DNA of 64,000 nt from positions 209,363 to 273,362 of the forward strand of contig NZ_JAAIKC010000007.1 of assembly GCF_010820665.1 (NCBI RefSeq), read 5' to 3'. Position numbers and translations under genes: made by a program. Below, in pieces: positions 27,033-37,067 of the stretch. How positions within the stretch are numbered: the stretch's first letter is position 1; each line of letters begins with the position of its first letter. This stretch comes from Paenibacillus sp. SYP-B3998 (GTDB lineage: Bacteria; Bacillota; Bacilli; Paenibacillales; NBRC-103111). The notes under the pieces were generated by a model. That model was not told where the DNA came from and made no database searches. It saw nothing but the letters and a program-made list of their open reading frames with translations.

Positions 27033-28037
27033 ATGTCCTGGAGAACAGCGCTTTATAATTATGTTCACGCCAAGAATCAGGCAGAGTTGGAAGGCTCTGC
27101 AGCAAGTTTGGAAACATACATCTCAGACAGCGCCCATATTCAGAATCAGGACATCAGACTACGCAAGCGGATAGAGACTTACCGAGACCGTGATGCGAAG
27201 CCGATGAGGAGTGAAACCAAGCTGCGCCTCACGGGTGTCAAAGAAACAGCGAATAGGATTATTGCGGATATCCAGCTTCGCCGTTCGATTCACTACCGTA
27301 TTGGCTCTATAGATCACCTTGAAGAGCGGATAGAACCAGAGCGAGTGTTTTTAGAAGCCGTTGCGGGTAGATGGTGCGTGAGAGAGACAGAGGCTCTACA
27401 TTCAGAAAAATTGCTTTCCAACTTTCTACTGGATAATGAAGGATCCTCGTACGGCGGAATCAGAGCCCCGTCTATTCCTTATATCAATCATGGTATACTC
27501 AAAGGCGCAGGCTCGGAATCTCTCACGAGAAAAATCAAATATGACCGAGCCAGCGTCGTAAATTATGCAGAAGCATGGTGGGATAAAGCGAATCCAAAGT
27601 ATGAGGAATTCGAAGTAGATTGTACGAATTTTGTATCGCAGTGCCTCTTTGCAGGCGGGGCTCCAATGGACTATACTGGGAAAAGGGCTTCGGGTTGGTG
27701 GTATGCTGGGAAACAAGGCTCACAAGAGCTATGGAGCTATAGTTGGGCTGTTGCTCATAGCCTAAAAACTTTTCTATTGCACAGCCACCGAGGGTTGCAC
27801 AGCTATGCTGTAAATGATCCCAAAGAGCTTCAACCGGGAGACACCATTTGCTATGACTGGGATGGCGACGGCCGTTACCAACACAATGCTATAGTGACGG
27901 CTAAAGATGCGAACGGGATGCCTTTGGTTAACGCACATACCTATAATTCCCGTAACCGCTACTGGGCTTATAAGGACTCACCTGCTTGGACTGAACGAAC
28001 GCAATACAAGTTTTTTCGAGTGGCAGATGAGATGTAA
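27033..28037 (+). CDS. Amidase-domain protein (Amidase_6 type)
   Basis: A 334-residue protein. The N-terminal half (1-160) is helical and unassigned. The C-terminal half (170-334) is a putative amidase domain: YDRASVVNYAEAWWDKANPKYEEF, then the likely catalytic Cys in DCTNFVSQCLFAGG, a Trp-rich SGWWYAGKQGSQELWSYSW, DWDGDGRYQHNAIVT (His) and NAHTYNSRNRYW. No signal peptide is seen, so the site of action is unclear. A perfect AAGGAGGTCACC sets the start at 27033; the frame is open for 111 bases upstream but that part is the leader repeat. Relatives are common in Paenibacillus and Bacillus; substrate unknown. Confidence 0.8.
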   Translation: MSWRTALYNYVHAKNQAELEGSAASLETYISDSAHIQNQDIRLRKRIETYRDRDAKPMRSETKLRLTGVKETANRIIADIQLRRSIHYRIGSIDHLEERIEPERVFLEAVAGRWCVRETEALHSEKLLSNFLLDNEGSSYGGIRAPSIPYINHGILKGAGSESLTRKIKYDRASVVNYAEAWWDKANPKYEEFEVDCTNFVSQCLFAGGAPMDYTGKRASGWWYAGKQGSQELWSYSWAVAHSLKTFLLHSHRGLHSYAVNDPKELQPGDTICYDWDGDGRYQHNAIVTAKDANGMPLVNAHTYNSRNRYWAYKDSPAWTERTQYKFFRVADEM

Positions 28038-28078
28038 AAGTAATTAAATGAAATAGAATCACTAGACGGAGGTACGTA

Positions 28079-29230
28079 ATGAGCCGCAAAATACGAGTAG
28101 GACTGATCTACGGAGGGAAATCCGGAGAGCATGACGTGTCCTTGCAAACTGCACTTGCAGTAATGAAGGCAGTAGATTTTAATAAATATGAAATCACACC
28201 GTTTTACATAACGAAAAAAGGGGAATGGAAAAGCGGAGCTCCTCTGCTGAGCCCAGCGCAATCGAAGGAAGCGTTAACTTTCGGAGGCGATTCAGCTTTA
28301 GAACCGATTGCTTCAAATGCGCTTTCACCGATCTTTGGTTCTATTCAAAGTAAAGGTGAGGTAACGATCTCTTCGACAGTATCAAGTCAAGCTAAAGCTT
28401 CTGAGCCAGGACTTGATGTCATATTTCCACTTCTGCATGGAACGTTCGGCGAAGATGGTACCATTCAAGGAATGCTGGAAATAGCTAATATTCCTTACGT
28501 GGGTGCAGGTGTTCTTGCATCGGCTGTCGGCATGGATAAAGTAATGATGAAGAAAGTGTTCGCACAAGAAGGGCTTCCGCAGTGTGTGTTCCGTTATTTC
28601 AACCGGACCGAATGGGAAAAGAATCGTGCTTACCATCTGATGGAACTGGAAACAGCGATTGGATATCCATGTTTTGTTAAGCCTGCCAACCTGGGTTCAA
28701 GCGTAGGCATATCCAAGGCCCGGAATCAGGAAGAGTTGATTGCCGCGGTTACTTTCGCTTTCCAATATGATCGGAAGGTCATTATTGAGGAAAATATCGA
28801 CGCCAGAGAGATTGAGGTAGCCATACTTGGCAATGACGAGCCGCAAGCTTCTGTAGCGGGGGAAATCGTATCTTCGAGTGAATTCTACGACTACAAAGCG
28901 AAATATATGGATGGCAAATCAGCGATGGTGATCCCTGCGGACATTCCAGCAGAAACGGCTGAGCACATTCGGCAGCTTGCGATTCAAGCCTTTCAAGCGG
29001 TCGACGGAAGCGGTTTGTCCCGCGTAGACTTTTTCCTCGGTAAATTAGATCAAAAAGTCTATATTAATGAAATCAATACCATGCCTGGCTTCACCCCTTT
29101 TAGTATGTATCCGCTGCTGTGGGAGGAGTCCGGCAAGCCTTACACGGAACTTCTGGATAATTTGATCCAATTAGCTATTGAACGACATGAGGCGAAGCAG
29201 GCTATTCAATATACTTTTGATGTGGAGTAG
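28079..29230 (+). CDS. ddl: D-alanine--D-alanine ligase
   Basis: A 383-residue ATP-grasp enzyme that joins two D-alanines for peptidoglycan. N-terminal VGLIYGGKSGEHDVSLQTA, central FPLLHGTFGEDGTIQGMLE, ATP-grasp FVKPANLGSSVGISKA and C-terminal VYINEINTMPGFTPFSMYP are all present. Length and motifs fit the longer Ddl/VanA-like form of Gram-positives. GACGGAGGT precedes the ATG. The small unknown gene starts 6 bases after the stop, so the two form an operon. Confidence 0.96.
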   Translation: MSRKIRVGLIYGGKSGEHDVSLQTALAVMKAVDFNKYEITPFYITKKGEWKSGAPLLSPAQSKEALTFGGDSALEPIASNALSPIFGSIQSKGEVTISSTVSSQAKASEPGLDVIFPLLHGTFGEDGTIQGMLEIANIPYVGAGVLASAVGMDKVMMKKVFAQEGLPQCVFRYFNRTEWEKNRAYHLMELETAIGYPCFVKPANLGSSVGISKARNQEELIAAVTFAFQYDRKVIIEENIDAREIEVAILGNDEPQASVAGEIVSSSEFYDYKAKYMDGKSAMVIPADIPAETAEHIRQLAIQAFQAVDGSGLSRVDFFLGKLDQKVYINEINTMPGFTPFSMYPLLWEESGKPYTELLDNLIQLAIERHEAKQAIQYTFDVE

Positions 29231-29236
29231 ATAATC

Positions 29237-29554
29237 ATGGGATTTCAAACTGAGTTTAATTCCGTCTGCAAGTTCAAATCGGAGCAGGAGCTTTATGAAC
29301 TATTGGAATACGGGCGCGGTAAAATGGTAAAGAGCGGTTTTCGTGTGTTTCCTACCGGCCAGAAGGTAATTGCCTATACCCCGAATAATCAAGCCATCGC
29401 TATCGTTAGAATTGTTGCTTCAATCGCAGAGATTAACTTTCAAGGCGAAGAAGTTACGCAGGTGGAGATGGAATTGGTGCGTAGGTTAACGGAAGAAGAG
29501 GCGCGGATCCAAACGTCTCTCGCAGATGAAATGTTTTTTGGGGATCAAGTGTGA
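29237..29554 (+). CDS. Small conserved-looking protein downstream of ddl
   Basis: A 105-residue soluble protein with mixed alpha/beta pattern (FKSEQELYELLEYGRGKMVKSGFRVFP ... QAIAIVRIVASIAEINFQGEEVTQVEMELVRRL). No motif that I can name with confidence. It sits 6 bases after ddl and before a strong terminator, so it is co-transcribed with ddl. Confidence 0.72.
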   Translation: MGFQTEFNSVCKFKSEQELYELLEYGRGKMVKSGFRVFPTGQKVIAYTPNNQAIAIVRIVASIAEINFQGEEVTQVEMELVRRLTEEEARIQTSLADEMFFGDQV

Positions 29555-29578
29555 GCAGATTTGAAGCAAAAGAAATGA

Positions 29579-29609
29579 GGCATCGTCCATTAAGGACGGT
29601 GTCTTTTTT
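29579..29609 (+). terminator. Terminator of the ddl operon
   Basis: 10-bp stem GGCATCGTCC (29579-29588) / GGACGGTGTC (29594-29603), loop ATTAA, then six T. Confidence 0.88.
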
Positions 29610-29642
29610 ATTTGTAACTTAGGGTACTAGAGGAATGTAGTA

Positions 29643-29672
29643 CTTACACGAACTGTCGAAGCAGGCTACAAT
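29643..29672 (+). promoter_or_regulatory. Probable promoter for the small membrane protein
   Basis: CTTACA/TTACAC (29643-29649), 17-18 bases, TACAAT (29667-29672). Confidence 0.5.
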
Positions 29673-29708
29673 GGCCCTACGGGAGAGGAAGATGAGGAGG
29701 GAGAGACC

Positions 29709-30026
29709 ATGTATCAAGCTGGAATAAATCAACGTAAATTAACGGCGTATTGGCTGTTTAACATAGGTCTAGGACTGCCTAGTCCATCTATTTTTATATT
29801 TATTATCATTAACTATTACGGGCTGATGTCTACGCCCAAGCAGCTTGAACAATATCTGGCGCTTGGGTTGCTTATCATCTACCTACTCATCTGGCTCGGC
29901 GGCAATTATTTATGCTTACGTGCTGAGAATTGGAGCACGCGAATGGGGATGTTAGCGCTCAGCCCTTTACTCATTACCACATCCGCCTTTATCGCCTACA
30001 AAATAATTGCTTTATTCACAATATGA
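29709..30026 (+). CDS. Small membrane protein of unknown function
   Basis: A 105-residue protein with three membrane helices (about residues 12-34, 48-70 and 78-102). GAGGAGGGAGAG precedes the ATG at good distance. No family recognised. uvsE follows 86 bases downstream in the same direction. Confidence 0.7.
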   Translation: MYQAGINQRKLTAYWLFNIGLGLPSPSIFIFIIINYYGLMSTPKQLEQYLALGLLIIYLLIWLGGNYLCLRAENWSTRMGMLALSPLLITTSAFIAYKIIALFTI

Positions 30027-30112
30027 GGATGGTCGATTGAGGTGCATGAGCGACTTCCCGGAAGGGTAACCTAGGTAGGTCATTCTACATACTCTGCTGG
30101 AGGTCGACTCCC

Positions 30113-31102
30113 ATGATTATTCGCCTTGGGTACGTGGCAATGTCCACGGCCGTCAAGAATGCTTCCCCATCAAAGACGATGACAGCTACTAATTTCACCA
30201 AGCTGCTCGACCAAGAAGCGGCGATTCGCAAGCTAGAGCGAATTAGCGCCGAAAATTTGCACAATACCCTAAGGTTGCTTAGACATAATCGTGCTCATGA
30301 TATCATGGTATACCGTTTTTCGTCCAAACTCATTCCTCTGATCGGGCATGAATTATTAGTCGGCTGGGATCCTATTCCGACATTAGCCAAGGAGTTTCAA
30401 GAGGTAGGTAATTATGTTAAGAAAAATGGGATGCGAGTCAGTTTTCATCCGGATCATTTCACGGTACTGAGTACTCCGAAAAAGGATGTCCTGCTAAAAT
30501 CAGTGGATGACTTGGAGCGGCATTCCGCAATGCTAAATGCCATGGGGTTAGGCATGGAAGCGATGTGCAACATCCATGTTGGCGGCACATATGGAGATAA
30601 GGTGAAAGCGGCGCAGCGCTTTGTACATAATTTCAAGGCGTTGCGTCCCGAAATCCAGAAACGCATAACACTTGAGAATGACGATAAAACGTTCACAGCG
30701 CTAGAAACATTGGAGCTTGCTGAGCAAGTCGGCGCACCTATGGTGTTGGATATTCATCATCATGAGTTGAATAATCATGGAGAGGTTGCACCTGAGTTGT
30801 GGCCAAGAATTTTACAAACTTGGGTGAGAGAAAAGGGAATTTATCTGAATGAATCGGCAGTCGCACTGCCTCCTAAAATACACGTTTCTAGCCCGAAGGG
30901 CGAGAGTGATTCGAGAAGTCATGCTGACTATATCGAAGTGGATCCTCTTTTTACATTCTTACAGGCCATCGCTCCGGTTACACCGAGGCTTGATATTATG
31001 ATCGAAGCGAAGATGAAAGATGACGCGCTATTTCGCCTAATGAACGACTTGAAGCAGAAAAGCGGTATTTCTGTGCTTTCGCAAGCTTCTGTTGAGTTGT
31101 AA
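30113..31102 (+). CDS. uvsE: UV DNA damage endonuclease
   Basis: A 329-residue TIM-barrel nuclease that cuts 5' of UV photoproducts. The start IIRLGYVAMST, the RISAENLHNTLRLLRHN segment, SFHPDHFTVLST, NIHVGGTYGDK, LENDDKTFT and VLDIHHHELNN (metal-binding His/Glu/Asp residues) are as in UvsE/UVDE. GGAGGT lies 8 bases before the ATG. UvsE gives a repair route independent of UvrABC and is frequent in spore formers. Confidence 0.94.
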   Translation: MIIRLGYVAMSTAVKNASPSKTMTATNFTKLLDQEAAIRKLERISAENLHNTLRLLRHNRAHDIMVYRFSSKLIPLIGHELLVGWDPIPTLAKEFQEVGNYVKKNGMRVSFHPDHFTVLSTPKKDVLLKSVDDLERHSAMLNAMGLGMEAMCNIHVGGTYGDKVKAAQRFVHNFKALRPEIQKRITLENDDKTFTALETLELAEQVGAPMVLDIHHHELNNHGEVAPELWPRILQTWVREKGIYLNESAVALPPKIHVSSPKGESDSRSHADYIEVDPLFTFLQAIAPVTPRLDIMIEAKMKDDALFRLMNDLKQKSGISVLSQASVEL

Positions 31103-31200
31103 GATGGGATTTCCCTCTTGAAATGTTTGGTAAAATGGAGTACTTTGGAGGGTAAGAATGTCGAAGTACAATCCATTGTTGAGAGGGGTTTCTTGCTAAG

Positions 31201-31971
31201 ATGAATCAACTATTAACCGGGAAAAATATAGTAGTCATGGGGGTTGCCAATGACCGCAGTATCGCATGGGCAATTGCGCAATCTTTAGCAGCACAAGGTG
31301 CAAATCTAGTTTTTACTTATGAAAATGAGCGCGTGGAGGAACGAGTACGCAAACTGGCGGATACGCTCCCTGGTTCAACGCTTATGCCTTGCAACGTAAC
31401 CGTTGATGCGGAGATCGATACACTGGCAAGCACGTTGAAAGAACAGTTGGGCGTCGTTCACGGCCTCGTACATAGTATTGCATTTGCTAGGACCGAAGAG
31501 CTGGAAGGCTTGTATGTCGAAACGTCGCGCGATGGCTTTGCCTTGGCGCATGATGTTAGCGCCTACTCGCTAGTTGCGGTCGCAAAGCGCATATATCCGC
31601 TGATGACAGAAGGCGGCAGCATAATGACGATGACGTACCTCGGCGCTGAGCGTGCGATGAAGAACTACAATGTTATGGGTGTTGCCAAAGCGGCGCTAGA
31701 AGCAAGCGTACGCTACCTAGCAGCTGACCTCGGGCAATTCGGCATCCGCGTGAACGGTATTTCTGCAGGCCCGATTCGTACTTTGGCAGCCAAAGGCATC
31801 AAGGATTTCAACTCGATTCTACGTCAAGTGGAAGAAAAGGCGCCGCTTCGTAAAACAACCGAAACGGCCGAAGTAGGCGATACAGCCATGTTCCTAATGA
31901 GCCATCTGTCCCGCGGAATCACAGGGGAAGTCATCTACGTTGATGGTGGCTATCATATTGTCGGGGTTTAA
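31201..31971 (+). CDS. fabI: Enoyl-[acyl-carrier-protein] reductase (NADH), FabI type
   Basis: A 256-residue short-chain dehydrogenase that makes the last reduction in each fatty-acid elongation cycle. The NAD-binding region GVANDRSIAWAIAQSLAAQGA, the Tyr/Lys pair in NYNVMGVAKAALE (YxxMxxxK) and the MTYLGAERA segment identify FabI; it is the triclosan-sensitive class in other bacteria. The ribosome site GAGAGGGG is rather far (about 14 bases) from the ATG at 31201. A terminator follows. Confidence 0.95.
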   Translation: MNQLLTGKNIVVMGVANDRSIAWAIAQSLAAQGANLVFTYENERVEERVRKLADTLPGSTLMPCNVTVDAEIDTLASTLKEQLGVVHGLVHSIAFARTEELEGLYVETSRDGFALAHDVSAYSLVAVAKRIYPLMTEGGSIMTMTYLGAERAMKNYNVMGVAKAALEASVRYLAADLGQFGIRVNGISAGPIRTLAAKGIKDFNSILRQVEEKAPLRKTTETAEVGDTAMFLMSHLSRGITGEVIYVDGGYHIVGV

Positions 31972-31983
31972 TCATATCTATAA

Positions 31984-32034
31984 GAGAGTGTCCTCAAGGG
32001 CTAATAGTAGCCTGTGAAGAGCACTCTTTTTTTT
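31984..32034 (+). terminator. fabI terminator
   Basis: AGAGTG (31985-31990) pairs with CACTCT (32022-32027), with an inner GGGCTA/TAGCCT stem, and eight T follow. Confidence 0.78.
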
Positions 32035-32211
32035 GTATATAAAACCATTTTATAGTCGATTTTATGTAATTTTTATACGAAATGATGTGTGAAATATAAA
32101 AAAATGTAAAAATGTACGAATAAATTGGGATGAAACGCACTAGTATTTAAAGCGTATAATTTACTATACTGAAACTACATAATAATTCATTAAAAGAGAG
32201 AGTTGATATAA

Positions 32212-33075
32212 ATGGCAAATGGTACACAGGAGCCGTTCGTCGTAGGAAGTAAGAGTTTTACGGCGGTGGCGATTAATACAGCTGCAAAAGCAGGGGAGTG
32301 GATCAAAAGCAAGCAAGGAGATATTAATCGAGTTGATATGAAATATTCATCGCATGACCTAGTCACTGAAATTGACAAAGGCTCGGAGAAGCTCATCCGT
32401 AATCTCATTATGACGCATTTCCCGGATCATTCCTTCCTTGGCGAGGAAGGTGTTGAGCCTGGACCGGAGGCTTCCAGCAAAGCTCTTCAGGAGGTTAGCG
32501 ATGCCGAATATCTGTGGATCGTTGATCCAATCGATGGGACGACGAACTATGTACATGGATTTCCCTTCTATTCAGTTTCTATCGCTTTAGCTCATAAAGG
32601 CGAGGTGATTGTCGGGGTGGTCTATGATCCAACACGTGACGAGTTGTTTGTTGCAGAGAAGGGTAAAGGGGCTTATATGCATGGCCGGAAGACGGTGGTT
32701 TCGCTTGAAAGTAAACTATCTGATAGCTTGATTGCGACTGGCTTTCCTGCAGATCATACTGGGGCGCTGCCCATTAATTTAAAAGGTGTGCAAGAGTTAG
32801 CGCCGAAGGTTAGGAATCTTCGCTCAGGCGGCTCCGCAGCGCTTCATATGGCTTATGTGTCAGTTGGCCGATTGAGTGGATTCTGGGAAATTGGCTTAAG
32901 TTCGTGGGATGTAGCTGCGGGTTCTCTTTTGATACAAGAATCCGGAGGTATGGTAACAGATACGGCTGGTAGGCTTTATAACCTTGCTGTGCGCAACGTA
33001 CTGGCTACCAATGGTCGCATTCATGATGAGCTTCAGCAAGAACTTACGGTAGCGCAAGCAACCGGCTGTGAGTGA
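32212..33075 (+). CDS. suhB: Inositol monophosphatase family protein
   Basis: A 287-residue magnesium-dependent sugar phosphatase. Metal-site motifs are in order: DLVTEIDKGSE, FLGEEG, WIVDPIDGTTNYVHGFPFYSVSIAL and GLSSWDVAAGSLLIQESGG. The substrate could be inositol phosphate, fructose bisphosphate or another small phosphate ester, so the symbol is the family name rather than a proven role. GAGAGAG lies about 12 bases before the ATG. It is a single gene with A/T-rich upstream sequence. Confidence 0.9.
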   Translation: MANGTQEPFVVGSKSFTAVAINTAAKAGEWIKSKQGDINRVDMKYSSHDLVTEIDKGSEKLIRNLIMTHFPDHSFLGEEGVEPGPEASSKALQEVSDAEYLWIVDPIDGTTNYVHGFPFYSVSIALAHKGEVIVGVVYDPTRDELFVAEKGKGAYMHGRKTVVSLESKLSDSLIATGFPADHTGALPINLKGVQELAPKVRNLRSGGSAALHMAYVSVGRLSGFWEIGLSSWDVAAGSLLIQESGGMVTDTAGRLYNLAVRNVLATNGRIHDELQQELTVAQATGCE

Positions 33076-33093
33076 AGGTAGAAGATTTAAGTG

Positions 33094-33121
33094 TTGACAA
33101 TTCATTCATTTGAAGTATTAT
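33094..33121 (+). promoter_or_regulatory. Sigma-A promoter of the glpF-glpK unit
   Basis: Perfect TTGACA (33094-33099), 16 bases, TATTAT (33116-33121). Transcription would start about 33128, leaving a leader of roughly 190 bases before glpF. Confidence 0.7.
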
Positions 33122-33158
33122 AAGACTATAATTTAATTTTAGCTGCGGAGCTTAGGAG

Positions 33159-33222
33159 AACAGCAAGTATATCCCAATTGTGCGTGTAAGAACGCACATG
33201 CGGGGTAGCTTGCTGTTTTTTT
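33159..33222 (+). terminator. Leader terminator (possible attenuator) before glpF
   Basis: Outer stem AACAGCAAG (33159-33167) / CTTGCTGTT (33209-33217), CCC/GGG, and an inner perfect hairpin TGTGCGT (33179-33185) / ACGCACA (33192-33198), followed by seven T. It lies between a good promoter and glpF, as in the GlpP-controlled glycerol operon of Bacillus; it could also be the terminator of the preceding phosphatase gene. Confidence 0.75.
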
Positions 33223-33247
33223 ATTGTTCAGAAAGAGAGGTCAAAAT

Positions 33248-33261
33248 TGTAAGCGTTTGTA
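33248..33261 (+). promoter_or_regulatory. cre-like site in the glpF leader
   Basis: TGTAAGCGTTTGTA matches 12 of 14 positions of the CcpA operator consensus. Glycerol genes of Bacillus are under catabolite repression, which fits. Confidence 0.4.
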
Positions 33262-33319
33262 GGCGGAGGCCGATGCATGAATTCGTAGGATTTTGGCTGT
33301 ATAAATGAGGAGGATGAAC

Positions 33320-34144
33320 ATGAGTCCATTTTTTGGTGAATTGATTGGTACCATGATTTTAATTATACTTGGCGGCGGTGTGTGCGCAGGAGCAAGCTTA
33401 AAGAAGTCGTATTCGAATAGTCCAGGCTGGATTGTAATCACAATGGGATGGGGGATGGCAGTCGCTTTCGCGGCGTTTGCAGTAGGAAAGATTAGCGGAG
33501 CCCATCTTAATCCGGCACTAACAATTGCCTTGGCGAGCATTGGTGAATTTCCGTGGAAGGATGTACCTTCGTATATTACGGCGCAACTGCTAGGAGCCTT
33601 CGTTGGGGCAACATTCGTTTGGGTGTTTTATTTCCCTCATTGGAAAGCAACGGAAGATCCAGCGACCAAGCTTGGGGTATTTGCAACAGGACCAGCGATT
33701 AAGAACACAGGGGCTAATTTTATAAGTGAAGCATTAGGAACGTTTTTTCTGGTGTTTGGTATTTTGGCCATTGGAGCGAATAAATTTGCAGATGGACTTA
33801 ATCCGTTAATCGTTGGTTTTTTCATTTTGGCGATCGGCTTATCTTTGGGCGGAACGACCGGCTATGCCATTAATCCGGCGCGCGATCTAGGACCGAGAAT
33901 CGCACATGCTATTCTTCCTATCCATGGAAAAGGCCACTCCAATTGGGGATATGCGTGGATTCCTGTTATTGCGCCAATCGTTGGCGGTGTAGCTGGCGCT
34001 CAATTTTATCGTGTTGCCACCTCTGGTAATCAAACGCTTACAATTGTGATTTTGGCGGTATTTTTCTTAGTAGCTATCGTAGTAGGTAAAATTAGCTCAA
34101 GTCAGGTTGTAGAACCGGCGCTTAAACAGAAAAAAGTCGGCTAA
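33320..34144 (+). CDS. glpF: Glycerol uptake facilitator (aquaglyceroporin)
   Basis: A 274-residue MIP-family channel with six membrane helices. The two NPA boxes are intact (GAHLNPALTIALA and YAINPARDLGPRI); Asp after the second box (NPARD) marks a glycerol-conducting channel. ATG 33320 is chosen because AGGAGG (33308-33313) lies 6 bases upstream; the ATGs at 33305 and 33314 overlap or abut it. glpK follows, so the two take up and phosphorylate glycerol. Confidence 0.95.
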   Translation: MSPFFGELIGTMILIILGGGVCAGASLKKSYSNSPGWIVITMGWGMAVAFAAFAVGKISGAHLNPALTIALASIGEFPWKDVPSYITAQLLGAFVGATFVWVFYFPHWKATEDPATKLGVFATGPAIKNTGANFISEALGTFFLVFGILAIGANKFADGLNPLIVGFFILAIGLSLGGTTGYAINPARDLGPRIAHAILPIHGKGHSNWGYAWIPVIAPIVGGVAGAQFYRVATSGNQTLTIVILAVFFLVAIVVGKISSSQVVEPALKQKKVG

Positions 34145-34229
34145 TAAGCAATCGACTAAAGAAATATTTGGATAATTTTATTCTAGCATAGAGATAAAAC
34201 AAATTCTAATTAAAGTTTCAGGAGGCTGA

Positions 34230-35747
<1,518 letters not shown>

Positions 35748-35775
35748 TGGTATAGCTTAACGCAGTAAAGAGATG

Positions 35776-35802
35776 AGAGAGCCACTGATGTGGCTCTTCT
35801 TT
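35776..35802 (+). terminator. glpK terminator
   Basis: 8-bp stem AGAGCCAC (35778-35785) / GTGGCTCT (35790-35797), loop TGAT, then TCTTTG. Confidence 0.7.
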
Positions 35803-36058
35803 GTGTATAAGAAGTTATATTTTTTATTGGGTTGGAAGGAAATGGATGAGAAAGGATAAGGGAAGCTGCTCGTATATTCCCTTGTTCGGAGGCGAAGTAG
35901 GGACGGTTGTGACTACGAGTCATGGCTGTTTTTGTAAGCGAGAAGTCAAGTCTGGTGTAAACGCTCAACATGCTCTATAATATGAGGTATAGCTATTATT
36001 TAAACGTTTCAATTAACGGGCGCGCGTGCAGCGCAATCGGAATGGATGGAGAGGTCCT
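35803..36058 (+). promoter_or_regulatory. Upstream region of kdgK with promoter and operator-like palindrome
   Basis: Two further hairpins (AAGGGAA/TTCCCTT at about 35858-35885, and a GTTGTGACT/AGTCATGGC stem with T run at 35907-35936) precede a TATAAT at 35976-35981 with a weak -35. Just past the expected start point lies TTTAAACGTTTCAA (36000-36011), an AAACGTTT-centred palindrome of LacI-family type, where a KdgR-like repressor might bind. Confidence 0.4.
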
Positions 36059-37033
36059 ATGACGAATCCGCAATCTCAACCGGAATATGGTCCAGAAATC
36101 GTTACCTTTGGCGAAACGATGGCACTGCTTATGCCTACTAATGGCAAAGGCTTGGAATACTCGTCTGAGCTGCATAGCTTGTTTGGCGGGGCCGAAAGCA
36201 ACGTAGCCATCGGTTTATCCCGACTAGGGACTAGAGTAGGCTGGTTTGGACGGTTAGGTAAAGATCCGCTAGGTCGGATGATTTTGAAAAAAATTCGCGG
36301 CGAAGGCGTGGATGTTTCACGAGCAGAGCTGACAGCGGATGCCCCTACGGGACTTATGATGCGTGAAGTGCTTATGGGTAGGACTTCTGTGTACTACTAT
36401 CGTAAGCATTCAGCTGCAAGCCGGATGAATCCGATGCATTTGGATGGAAATTATATTGCACAGGCGAAAATTTTACATGTTACTGGTATTACGCCAGCTT
36501 TGAGTGAGTCTTGTAAAGAGAGCGTGTTTGAAGCAGTTCGTATTGCACGTAAACATGGCGTTAAGGTGAGCTTTGATCCCAATCTTCGTTTGAAGCTGTG
36601 GGGCATCGAGGATGCTCGTGAAGTGTTGCTGGAACTAGCGAAGCTAGCCGATATATTTTTACCTGGGTTGGATGAGCTTAAGCTGCTCTATCAGACGGAG
36701 GACTGGAATGAAATTGTGAGCAAGCTGCGTGAGTTGTCTGCCATCTCCATCGTGAAGGGTGGAGACGATGTAACTTATGTTGTCGACGCGGATACGATAA
36801 CTGCTGTGCCATATTTTAAGGCTGAGCAAGTTGTTGATACAGTTGGAGCAGGCGATGGTTTTTGTGCAGGCTTCTTGACGGGGGTAGTTAAGGGCTACGA
36901 TTATGCGAAAGCAGTACGTATCGGTAATCTGGTGGGTTCCTTGATCGTTCAAGCCGAAGGCGATTGGGAAGGCGCGCCGACTTGGGAACAAGTTGAAGCT
37001 GTTCTAAATGATGTGAAACATATTGAACGTTAG
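36059..37033 (+). CDS. kdgK: 2-keto-3-deoxygluconate kinase (PfkB family)
   Basis: A 324-residue sugar kinase. PfkB signatures are present: FGGAESNVAIGLSRLGTRVGWFGRLGKDPLG near the N-terminus and DTVGAGDGFCAGFLTG (anion hole and catalytic Asp) near the C-terminus. The KDG kinase assignment rests on the sequence pattern and on the KDPG aldolase gene 34 bases downstream. ATG 36059 follows GGAGAGGT. The pair converts 2-keto-3-deoxygluconate from pectin or hexuronates to pyruvate and glyceraldehyde 3-phosphate. Confidence 0.9.
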   Translation: MTNPQSQPEYGPEIVTFGETMALLMPTNGKGLEYSSELHSLFGGAESNVAIGLSRLGTRVGWFGRLGKDPLGRMILKKIRGEGVDVSRAELTADAPTGLMMREVLMGRTSVYYYRKHSAASRMNPMHLDGNYIAQAKILHVTGITPALSESCKESVFEAVRIARKHGVKVSFDPNLRLKLWGIEDAREVLLELAKLADIFLPGLDELKLLYQTEDWNEIVSKLRELSAISIVKGGDDVTYVVDADTITAVPYFKAEQVVDTVGAGDGFCAGFLTGVVKGYDYAKAVRIGNLVGSLIVQAEGDWEGAPTWEQVEAVLNDVKHIER

Positions 37034-37067
37034 TCTGCGTTCTAACCATAGAGAGGTGTCGATTGAA

